A stretch of DNA of 23,092 nucleotides from JAAAPF01 sp964481035 (GTDB taxonomy: Bacteria > Pseudomonadota > Alphaproteobacteria > Geminicoccales > Geminicoccaceae): contig CAYZSE010000040.1 of assembly GCA_964481035.1 (NCBI GenBank), positions 1-23,092 on the forward strand. Direction: 5' to 3'. This document shows, in pieces, positions 16,391 through 23,092 of this stretch; the stretch's first letter is position 1, and each line of letters opens with the position of its first letter. The notes under the pieces were generated by a model. It was not told the origin of the DNA, did no database searches, and worked only from the letters and a program-made list of their open reading frames with translations. The position numbers were made by a program, and so were the translations under genes.

Positions 16391-16393
16391 GTC

Positions 16394-17617
16394 TCAGCCC
16401 TGCGCGCTGGCGACCACGCCGGCGTCGTGCAGCCGTCCGACCTCGCTTTCCGAGAGCCCTAGAACGTCGAGCAGGATCTCGTCGGTGTCCTCGCCCAGCT
16501 TCGGCGCCCGCTGCACCGGCACGCTCTCGATCTCGCTGAAGTTGAGCGGCGAGCCCGGCATGAGGTAGCGGCCGATCCCGGGCTGCTGGACCATCTCGAA
16601 GAGCGGGTTGGCCGTCGAGCAGTCCGGGTCCTGCTGCAGCATCTCCCGCATGGTCCGATAGGGTGCCCAGGTCACGCCGGCGGCATCGAGGGCCTGCTTG
16701 ACCTCCGCGAACATGCGCGTCGCGAACCACGGCTCAAAGATGCGCCCGATCTCGCGACGAGCGCGAAAACGATCGCCCTCGTCGTTGAAATCGAGCTTGA
16801 GCCGCGCCTCGAGCTCGTCGATCTGTTCCTTCAAGCCGGTCGCCTTGACGAGGCTCGCCCACTGCCCCTTGGACAGCCCGACGACCATGACCTGCTTGCC
16901 GTCGAGCGTGCCGAAGTCGCGGCCGAACGCGCCGTAGAGGTAGTTGCCGTCGCGCGGCCGATCCGTGTCGTTGACCATGACCTCGGCGATCATGCCGAGA
17001 TTGGCGACCGCGGCGAGGGCGACGTCCTTGAGCGCGAGCTTGACGAGCTGACCTTGCCCGGTGCGCCGCCGATGACGCTCCGCGGCGAGCAGCCCGACGC
17101 AGGCCATCTGCCCGGAGATCAGGTCCCAGGCCGGCAGGAGATGGTTGACCGGCCGGGGAAAGACATTGGGCCCGGTCATCCATGGCAGACCCACCTGCGG
17201 GTTGACCGTGTAGTCCACCTCGGATGTGCCGTCGTGGCGGCCCGTCAGGTTGACCATGACGAGATCCTTGCGGCGTGCCTTGAGCGTCTCGTAGTCGAGC
17301 CAGCCCTTGGCCGGAAAGTTCGTCATGAAGATGCCGGCGTTGTCGCCGGGCGCGGTGATCAGACGGGTCAGCAGCTCCTGGCCTTCCGGCTTCTTGAAGT
17401 CGACCGCGATCGAGCGCTTGCCCTTGTTGAGGCCGGCCCAGAACAGGCTGTGCTTGCGATCGAGGGAGACCGGCCAGCGCGTGTAGTCGAGGCCGCCGCC
17501 GATCGGATCGAAGCGGATCACCTCGGCGCCCATCTGGGCGAGGGTCATGCCGCCGAGCGGCATGGCGACGAAGGCCGAGCCCTCGACGACGCGCAGACCG
17601 GACAAGATTCCATGCAT
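16394..17617 (-). CDS. Class III (CaiB/BaiF) CoA-transferase, possibly mesaconyl-CoA type
   Basis: 407 residues, the standard length. The family moves CoA between acids through an aspartyl-CoA intermediate. Visible landmarks are LSGLRVVEGSAFVAMPLGGM, LAQMGAEVIRFDPIGGG, FWAGLNKGKRSIAVDFKKPEG, the TGQGQLVKLALKDVALAAVANLG stretch and a C-terminal PKLGEDTDEILLDVLGLSESEV. The usual catalytic Asp should lie near GQGQLVKLALKD (Asp205), though the common V-D-V/I-S context is changed. ATG at 17617 has GGAGG ten bases upstream. The gene follows the mesaconyl-C4-CoA hydratase-like gene by 82 bases; that pairing recalls Mct and Meh of the 3-hydroxypropionate bicycle and mesaconate/citramalate assimilation. 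The substrate is inferred, not shown. Confidence 0.9.
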   Translation of the reverse strand: MHGILSGLRVVEGSAFVAMPLGGMTLAQMGAEVIRFDPIGGGLDYTRWPVSLDRKHSLFWAGLNKGKRSIAVDFKKPEGQELLTRLITAPGDNAGIFMTNFPAKGWLDYETLKARRKDLVMVNLTGRHDGTSEVDYTVNPQVGLPWMTGPNVFPRPVNHLLPAWDLISGQMACVGLLAAERHRRRTGQGQLVKLALKDVALAAVANLGMIAEVMVNDTDRPRDGNYLYGAFGRDFGTLDGKQVMVVGLSKGQWASLVKATGLKEQIDELEARLKLDFNDEGDRFRARREIGRIFEPWFATRMFAEVKQALDAAGVTWAPYRTMREMLQQDPDCSTANPLFEMVQQPGIGRYLMPGSPLNFSEIESVPVQRAPKLGEDTDEILLDVLGLSESEVGRLHDAGVVASAQG

Positions 17618-17699
17618 GGGCAGGCGGCCTCCATCGCTTCGTGGCGGGGCGAACTGTGGCGCGAGCGCGCGCGTCGGGCAAGGCCGTTGCGGCTCGGCT

Positions 17700-18554
17700 T
17701 CAAAATCCGGCGCGGGCGGTCATCGCGAGGCTGCCGTCGCAGCGGACGGCCTTGAGCTCGAAGCCGTCGTCGCTGCGGTCGGCGATGAACCGCAGCGGCT
17801 GGTCGACGAAGGCCGGAGCGCGGGCGCGGAAAGTGAACTCACGGGCGTTCGCGCCGACCGTGCGCATCGCGAGGTCGAGCAGCTTGGAGGCGATGAGGGG
17901 GCCGTGCACGACGAGGTCGGGATAGCCCTCGACCTCGGTCGCGTAGCGCCGGTCGTAGTGGATGCGATGGCCGTTGAACGTCACCGCCGAGAAGCGGAAG
18001 AGGTCGACGGTATCGGGTGTCCAGTCCTCGACCACCTCGCCGATCGGCAGGTCGTTGCCGGGCAGAGGGGCCGCCTGTGCGGCGCCGGGGTTGAGGTAGA
18101 CGATGGTCTGCTTCTCGCGCAGCACGGGCTCGGCGTCCTGGGCGAAGACGCTGCTGATCTCGACGAAGACCAGCTCACCGGCCGCACCGTCCTTCTTGGT
18201 GATGCTGTCGATGGTGGTCGTCTTCATCGCCGGCGCGTCGAGACGCAGAGCGCCCAACCGCTCCATGCTGCCGCCGGCGAACATGCGTCGCTCCAGACGG
18301 ATCGCGGGGATGAAGCCGCCGCGCTGAGGGTGGCCGTCCGGGCCGGTGCCGCTGCGGGTCGGCCGTGGCAGGAAGAAGCCCCATTGGCGGCCGAGGGGCA
18401 GCGTGTCGTCGAGGTCGAAGTGCGCGTCGCCGAGCGTTCGTGCGAAGCGCGCCGCGGTCTCGGCGCCGAGCGTCGTCGTCTCGACCGCCGAGCGGCCGAC
18501 CGCCGCCTCGTATTCCAACAGGTCCGCAGGCGTGAGGGAACCTGGCGCTGCCAT
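17700..18554 (-). CDS. Mesaconyl-C4-CoA (3-methylfumaryl-CoA) hydratase-like, HTD2-type hotdog protein
   Basis: 284 residues from the ATG at 18554, with GGGAG eight bases upstream. The N-terminal half is a FAS1/HTD2-like dehydratase domain (FARTLGD, PLGRQWGFFLPRP, GGFIPAIRLERRMFAGGSM). The C-terminal half carries the hydratase motif RFSAVTFNGHRIHYDRRYA followed by YPDLVVHGPLIASKLLDL. This two-hotdog layout and the NGHRIHYD/HGPL signature are those of mesaconyl-C4-CoA hydratase and its eukaryotic relative HTD2. The reaction would be hydration of a mesaconyl-type CoA thioester to citramalyl-CoA. Its partner CoA-transferase lies directly downstream; the citramalyl-CoA lyase expected to finish the route is not in the window. 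An alternative role in another acyl-CoA hydration is possible. Confidence 0.88.
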   Translation of the reverse strand: MAAPGSLTPADLLEYEAAVGRSAVETTTLGAETAARFARTLGDAHFDLDDTLPLGRQWGFFLPRPTRSGTGPDGHPQRGGFIPAIRLERRMFAGGSMERLGALRLDAPAMKTTTIDSITKKDGAAGELVFVEISSVFAQDAEPVLREKQTIVYLNPGAAQAAPLPGNDLPIGEVVEDWTPDTVDLFRFSAVTFNGHRIHYDRRYATEVEGYPDLVVHGPLIASKLLDLAMRTVGANAREFTFRARAPAFVDQPLRFIADRSDDGFELKAVRCDGSLAMTARAGF

Positions 18555-18697
18555 CGTCGTGTCTCCCGGTGGTGCGTCGCCGGCGGGAGTAAGACCGAAC
18601 GGCGCCGCCGCTGCAACCTTCGCCGATCCATCCGCATCGAAGACGCCAAGCGCGTTCTGGCCTAAGCTAGTGCCGCGCACTCGAACGAGAGGATACC

Positions 18698-20083
18698 ATG
18701 GTTCAGGATTTCGACCTCTTCGTCATCGGCGCCGGCTCGGGCGGCGTTCGCGCGGCGCGCATCGCCGCGTCGCACGGCGCGCGTGTGGGCATCGCCGAGC
18801 GGCAATATCTCGGCGGCACCTGCGTCAATGTCGGCTGCGTGCCCAAGAAGCTCATGGTCTTCGCGGCGTCCTATGCCGACCATTTCGCCGATGCCGAGGG
18901 CTTCGGCTGGCGCGTCGGCGACCGGCGCCACGACTGGCCCGCGTTCATCGCGAGCAAGGACCGCGAGATCGGGCGCTTGAACGCCATCTACGAGCGGCTG
19001 CTCGAAGGCCCGGGGGCGAAGATCTTCTGGGGCGACGCCAAGCTGACGGGCCCGAACGAGATCGCTATCGGCGACGAGACGGTGAGCGCGGAGCGCATCC
19101 TCGTCGCCACCGGTGGCCGGCCGATCCTGCCGCTCATTCCCGGCGCGCCGGAGCACGGCATCACCTCCGACGACGTCTTCACCCTTTCGGAAATGCCCGA
19201 GCGTATCCTCGTCGTCGGCGCCGGCTATATCGGGCTCGAGTTCGCCGGCATCTTCCGCCGGCTCGGGGCCGAGGTGAGCCTAGCGCACCGCGGCCAGACG
19301 ATTTTGAACGAAGCGTTCGACCACGACGTTCGCCGGGTGCTGCAGGAGGATCTCGCCAAGCAGGGGATCCGGTTCACCTTCGATTGCCGGGTCGAGCGGG
19401 TCGAGAAGCTGCCGCGCGGGGTCCGCGTCCATCGCTCGAACTGCGCGCCGCTCGAGGTCGACCAGGTGCTGTTCGCCACCGGCCGCGCGCCCAACGTCCG
19501 CGGCCTCGGCCTCGAGGCGCTCGGTGTCGAGCTCGACGACAACAAGGCGATCCACGTCGACGACGACGGCCGCTCGAGCGTTCCCTCGATCTTCGCGATC
19601 GGCGACGTGACCGCCCGGGTCCAGCTCACCCCCGTCGCCACCGCCGAGGGCCACGCGCTCGCGGATCGCCTGTTCGGGCCGGCCGCGCGGACCGTCGGCT
19701 ACGAGAACATCCCGACCGCCGTCTTCGCCAACCCGCCGGTCGCCCAGGTCGGCCTCACCGAGCGCCTCGCCCAGGACGCTTTCGGCGACGATCTCGACGT
19801 CTATGTCAGCAGCTTCAAGTCGATGCGCTTCGCGCTCGCCGAGCGGGACGAGAGCACGCTGATGAAGCTCGTGGTCCAGCGCTCGACCGACCGGGTCGTC
19901 GGGCTGCACATGGTGGGCCAGGACGCACCCGAGATCGTCCAGGGCTTCGCCGTCGCCGTCAAGACGGGGGCCACCAAGGCGGACTTCGACGCCACCATCG
20001 GCATCCACCCGACCGCGGCCGAGGAGTTCGTCACCATGCGGACCAAGCGCACCGTCTCGCGCGAAGAGATCGCCGCCAGTTAG
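18698..20083 (+). CDS. gor: Glutathione-disulfide reductase
   Basis: 461 residues, the usual length. It reduces oxidised glutathione with NADPH in the cytoplasm. The FAD motif FVIGAGSGGVRAARIAA is at the N-terminus, and the redox disulfide is in GGTCVNVGCVPKK (Cys42, Cys47). The second dinucleotide motif VVGAGYIGLEFAG is followed by HRGQ, whose Arg fits NADPH preference. FAIGDVT is the second FAD contact, and the C-terminal GIHPTAAEEFVTM holds the catalytic His-Glu pair supplied across the dimer. The reading VNVGCVPKK and GIHPTAAEE fit glutathione reductase better than mercuric reductase or lipoamide dehydrogenase. ATG at 18698 has AGAGGA four bases upstream. It is divergent from the hydratase gene across 143 bases. 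Confidence 0.93.
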   Translation: MVQDFDLFVIGAGSGGVRAARIAASHGARVGIAERQYLGGTCVNVGCVPKKLMVFAASYADHFADAEGFGWRVGDRRHDWPAFIASKDREIGRLNAIYERLLEGPGAKIFWGDAKLTGPNEIAIGDETVSAERILVATGGRPILPLIPGAPEHGITSDDVFTLSEMPERILVVGAGYIGLEFAGIFRRLGAEVSLAHRGQTILNEAFDHDVRRVLQEDLAKQGIRFTFDCRVERVEKLPRGVRVHRSNCAPLEVDQVLFATGRAPNVRGLGLEALGVELDDNKAIHVDDDGRSSVPSIFAIGDVTARVQLTPVATAEGHALADRLFGPAARTVGYENIPTAVFANPPVAQVGLTERLAQDAFGDDLDVYVSSFKSMRFALAERDESTLMKLVVQRSTDRVVGLHMVGQDAPEIVQGFAVAVKTGATKADFDATIGIHPTAAEEFVTMRTKRTVSREEIAAS

Positions 20084-20096
20084 GCGGCGGCAGGAC

Positions 20097-20939
20097 GTGA
20101 ACGGGCGTCGCGTGCTCGAGTTCGGCCTCCTGCTCGCAGCCGGCTACGGTTTGGCCGTCGGCGGGCTCTTCTTGATGCAGGACCGCATGATATTTCCGCG
20201 GGCCGCGACGCCGCCGCCCGGTCGCGAGCTGCCCGCCACGGCGGAGCGGTGGTCGCTGCCGGCGGAAGGCGGCGTGACATTGCATGGGGTCCATCTCCCG
20301 GGAGCCGAGGAGGCCCCCGCCGACGTCGTGGGCTTCTCCGGCAACGCCTGGAATGCACAGGACTTCGCTCTCTTCCTGCGCGACTGTTTGCCCGAGGCCG
20401 CGATCACCGTGTTCCACTACCGCGGCTACGCGCCGAGCGGCGGGGCGCCGAGCGAGGCCGCGCTCGCCGCCGACGCCCGCCGCGTCGTCGCGGAGGTGTC
20501 GAGGCGGCGGCCGGAACGTCCCGTCGTGCTCGTCGGCGTCAGCCTGGGCTCGGGCGTCGCGGCACAGGCGATCGACGCACCGGGCGTCGCCGGCGCCGTG
20601 CTCGTTGCTGCGTTCGATTCTCTAAAGGCCGTGGCGCGGGAGCGCTATCGCTGGGCACCCGTGGGTCTGTTGCTGCGCCACCAGTTCGACAGCGCGGCCA
20701 AGCTCGCCGGCACCGACCGCCCCGTCGCGGTGCTGAGCGCGGCCCGGGACGAGCTCTTTCCGCCCGCCCGGACGGCGGCGCTGGTGGCCGGCGTGCGGCG
20801 GCTCGCCCATCGCCACGTCTTCGCCGATGCCGACCATAACAGCATCGTCGACGAGCCCAGCTTCGCCGAGATCCTCGCCAAAGCTCTGGCGGCGGTTCTC
20901 GACGCGCATCGGCAGGCAGTTCCGCCGCGGGCGCCATGA
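20097..20939 (+). CDS. Membrane-anchored alpha/beta hydrolase (BEM46/FrsA-like)
   Basis: 280 residues from a GTG at 20097, 13 bases after the gor stop. One N-terminal hydrophobic segment (about residues 7-27, LEFGLLLAAGYGLAVGGLFL) should anchor it in the inner membrane, with the hydrolase domain probably on the periplasmic side. The nucleophile elbow is VGVSLGSG (Ser in G-x-S-x-G). A likely acid is in SAARDELFPPA and a likely base in DADHNSIVD, completing a Ser-Asp-His triad. The MQDRMIFPRA stretch after the membrane segment is typical of BEM46-like serine hydrolases. The substrate is unknown. Cotranscription with gor is likely from spacing. Confidence 0.88.
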   Translation: MNGRRVLEFGLLLAAGYGLAVGGLFLMQDRMIFPRAATPPPGRELPATAERWSLPAEGGVTLHGVHLPGAEEAPADVVGFSGNAWNAQDFALFLRDCLPEAAITVFHYRGYAPSGGAPSEAALAADARRVVAEVSRRRPERPVVLVGVSLGSGVAAQAIDAPGVAGAVLVAAFDSLKAVARERYRWAPVGLLLRHQFDSAAKLAGTDRPVAVLSAARDELFPPARTAALVAGVRRLAHRHVFADADHNSIVDEPSFAEILAKALAAVLDAHRQAVPPRAP

Positions 20940-20944
20940 GCTGC

Positions 20945-21368
20945 CGCCGACTTCGCGCGGCTTCTCAGGCCCATCGCGCACAGGACGTGATCGACCTTGG
21001 TGAACCGAATGGCGACGTCGCCGACGATCCCGACACGATTGCCCCACGGAACGCGGAAACCGGGACAGCGGTCGGGGGACCATTTCGGCGCCGATGGCTT
21101 CGACCGCCCGGCGGACGGCGTCCTCGTCGTCGACGACGAGGCCGAAGTGACGGTGGTCCTCGTTCGGTCGCGGCGTTGGCCGCTGCACCAGCGCCAGGAA
21201 CTGGTCGTCCAGATCGATGAAGGCAGCACCCACGCTCTTGCTGCGTCGCTCGAACGAGAGGAACGGGCCAGAGACCCCAAGGGCCCGATCGATATCTCCG
21301 ACCTCCAGCGCGACGTGGTTGATTGCGACCGCGCGCGCTTTCGCCGGCTCGCTCGTGGCCGATACCAC
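20945..21368 (-). pseudogene. VOC/glyoxalase-family protein, frameshifted
   Basis: On the minus strand one frame encodes AVAINHVALEVGDIDRAL, AAFIDLDDQFLALVQ and HFGLVVDDEDAVRRAVEAIGAEMVP, a clear VOC-domain half. The expected continuation, PGFRVPWGNRVGIV and FTKVDHVLCAMGL, appears in the next frame. The two join perfectly if one base is removed from the five-G run at 21074-21078 (plus strand). After MGL no natural stop occurs; the repaired frame runs on antisense into the hydrolase gene, so the 3' end is also lost or approximate. The 5' limit is a GTG at 21368 and is a guess. It may be a decaying gene or a base-calling error in a homopolymer. Confidence 0.72.
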
Positions 21369-21559
21369 GGTTGGCCCGCCGAGGACGCGTATGTCGGTGT
21401 CTGCCGGCGCCTGCGGCTCCGTGATTTCGGTCGATGACCCGGCCCTCGACGGCGCCCGGCGCGCGCTGTGTCCAACATCATCGCCGTAGATGTCATTTTC
21501 GCTAGATTTCGGACATCCCGGCGTAGCCTGGATCGATCTGGACCGGCAGGAGGACAACG

Positions 21560-22300
21560 ATGCTCACAGCTACGAAGCTCAGCGCTTGCACGTCTGCCGG
21601 CTCACTGACGTTGCTCACCGCCTCGAACGCCACGGTGGGTCGCATCCTCGTCGGCTGGAACGGCACGTACGACGACCGGTACGCGGGCATCGAGAACGTG
21701 GTCGGCTCGAACCGGGGCGACAGCATCCTCGGCTTCGATGCCAACAACGTTGTCCGCGCCGGGGACGGGGACGACTTCGTCTAGGGGATGGCCGGCGACG
21801 ACACCATCGACGGCGGGCTCGGCGACGATCATCTCGACGGCGACGGCGGCATCGACCAGTTCTACCCCGATCTCGGCCGCGATCCCGGCCGCTATATCAC
21901 CTTTAAGTCGACCGCATTCCCCTCTTGGACGACCGGCATCATGCTGATCGACACCAAGAACATTCGCACCGCGACCGGCAGCGCCGGCCACGACACGTTC
22001 CATTTCGTCGACGGGCGCGAGGACAGCACCCGGCTGATCATCACCGACTTCGACGACGCCGTGGACACCATCGTTTTCCGCGAGATCGAGCGACCGGGCA
22101 GCATCCCGCTCTTCTCCAGCCGTCTCATCGACGAGATCGCCGACATCGACACCAACCGCGACGATCTCATCACCACGGCGGACAACGGCTGGTCGCTGCA
22201 GGGTGGCGGCTGCGATCTCGTCTACGAGACGCACGACGGGACCGAGCTGATCGTGCAGGGTCACACCTTCTTCGACGCGGGCGCGTTGGAGATCGCGTAG
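21560..22300 (+). pseudogene. Small RTX (haemolysin-type Ca-binding) protein split by an in-frame TAG
   Basis: One continuous frame of 247 codons from an ATG with perfect AGGAGG six bases upstream, interrupted once by TAG at 21782-21784 (codon 75). The part before it ends AGIENVVGSNRGDSILGF and VVRAGDGDDFV; the part after it begins GMAGDDTIDGGLGDDHLDGDGG. These are successive RTX nonapeptides, and the stop stands where the repeat usually has Tyr, so a one-base TAC/TAT-to-TAG change explains it. The C-terminal FHFVDGRED, LIITDFDDAVDTIVF pattern is the serralysin-type secretion end, and DTNRDDLITTAD resembles an EF-hand calcium loop. No type I secretion genes are near. The downstream ATG at 21788 lacks its own ribosome site. 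Readthrough, sequencing error or a true pseudogene are all possible. Confidence 0.8.
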
Positions 22301-22408
22301 AACGTCGAAGGTTCTGCGCGTTTCGAAGGGTGCAACGGCGGCGGCGTCGGTGCTATGCCGCGGCACGAATGGCGGTGGCGCGGGAACGGGAAAGAGCCTG
22401 GAGCGGAC

Positions 22409-23092
22409 ATGGCGACCGGATTGATCGCGCTGCTCGACGACGTCGCGGCGATCGCCAAGCTGGCCGCGGCCTCGGTCGACGACATCGCGGGCCAGGCGGC
22501 CAAGGCCGGCGCCAAGTCGGCGGGCGTGGTGATCGACGACGCGGCGGTGACGCCGCGCTACGTCGTGGGCCTCGCCCCCGCCCGCGAGCTGCCGATCATC
22601 GCCCGGATCGCGCTCGGCTCCGCCCGCAACAAGCTGCTGGTGCTGCTGCCGGTGGCGCTGCTCTTGGGCCTGTTAGCGCCCTGGCTGATCGCGCCGCTCC
22701 TCATGCTGGGCGGCGCCTTTCTCTGCTACGAGGGTGCCGAGAAGGTCTACGAGGCGCTCTTTCCCCACGCGGCGCACGCGCACGAGGCCGAGCTCGAGGT
22801 CGAGGCCGAACCCCGCGCCCTCGAGCAGAAGAAGATCGCGAGCGCCGTCCGCACGGACTTCATTCTCTCCGCCGAGATCATGTTCATCGCGCTCGCGACC
22901 ATTCCCGACATCGGCTTCTGGCGGCAGGCCGTCGTCCTCGCCGTCGTCGGCCTCGGCATCACGGGGCTGGTCTACGCGGCGGTGGCGGTGCTGGTGAAGA
23001 TGGACGACGTCGGCGTGGCGCTCGCCACGCACGGCCGTTTTGCCGCCACCCGCGCCCTCGGCCGCGGGCTCGTCGCGGCCATGCCCTGGATC
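22409..23092 (+). CDS. DUF808 / YedI-type inner membrane protein, N-terminal part
   Basis: 228 codons from the ATG at 22409 (GGAG five bases upstream) to the window edge without a stop; the family is about 300 residues, so the C-terminus is missing. MATGLIALLDDVAAIAKLAAASVDDIAGQAAKAG and GVVIDDAAVTP open the protein as in E. coli YedI. Then come a first hydrophobic pair (KLLVLLPVALLLGLLAPWLIAPLLMLGGAFLCYEGAEKV) with the strongly conserved LLMLGGAFLCYEG, and an acidic loop. RTDFILSAEIMFIAL and another membrane span (AVVLAVVGLGITGLVYAAVAVLV) follow. It is predicted to be multi-spanning; the function is unknown. It is not obviously linked to its neighbours. Confidence 0.9.
   Translation, partial: MATGLIALLDDVAAIAKLAAASVDDIAGQAAKAGAKSAGVVIDDAAVTPRYVVGLAPARELPIIARIALGSARNKLLVLLPVALLLGLLAPWLIAPLLMLGGAFLCYEGAEKVYEALFPHAAHAHEAELEVEAEPRALEQKKIASAVRTDFILSAEIMFIALATIPDIGFWRQAVVLAVVGLGITGLVYAAVAVLVKMDDVGVALATHGRFAATRALGRGLVAAMPWI

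Noticed and set aside
20622..21557. Single long minus-strand protein spanning the VOC region
   Set aside because: Only the middle part resembles VOC; the rest is antisense to the hydrolase gene and switches frame at the G5 run, so it is treated as a damaged gene.

Overview
The window looks like chromosomal DNA of a GC-rich alphaproteobacterium. The base composition is high GC with strong GC3 bias. The gene families present (DUF3141 PHA-synthase-like proteins, a MaoC-phosphotransacetylase fusion, AckA, a second FabI-type reductase, an alphaproteobacterial-style glutathione reductase) fit that group. No rRNA, tRNA, CRISPR array, insertion sequence or prophage was seen. The genus cannot be read from this sequence.

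Layout. (1) 1-1260: 3' part of aconitase AcnA. (2) 1627-11343, all on the minus strand and tightly packed: two tandem DUF3141 proteins, a MESH1-like small alarmone hydrolase with an extra C-terminal domain, a MaoC-phosphotransacetylase fusion, acetoacetate-type CoA-transferase subunits A and B, and a secreted protein of unknown function. (3) 11533-13535, divergent on the plus strand: fabI-like enoyl-ACP reductase and acetate kinase. (4) 14019-15780: a cytoplasmic BY-kinase-like ATPase and an ExeA-like AAA ATPase, the pair usually found with exopolysaccharide loci, both apparently using TTG starts. (5) 15896-18554 minus: a mesaconyl-C4-CoA hydratase-like protein, a class III CoA-transferase and a GNAT acetyltransferase. 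(6) 18698-20939 plus: glutathione reductase and a membrane-anchored alpha/beta hydrolase. (7) 20945-22300: two damaged genes, a VOC protein with a one-base frameshift and an RTX protein with an in-frame TAG. (8) 22409-end: 5' part of a DUF808/YedI-type membrane protein.

The core of interest is 2983-13535. It joins acyl-CoA/acyl-phosphate/acetate interconversion (Pta and AckA), ketone-body activation (AtoD/AtoA), an acyl reductase, PHA-synthase-like alpha/beta hydrolases and a predicted (p)ppGpp hydrolase. The 189-base divergent intergenic region (11344-11532) holds a PHO-box-like direct repeat with phoA-like spacing to a -10-like sequence, and two exact CTGC-N3-GCAG sequences of the kind reported for the PHA regulator PhaR. 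This suggests, as inference, a carbon-overflow/storage module controlled by phosphate limitation and PHA status, with alarmone turnover built into the operon.
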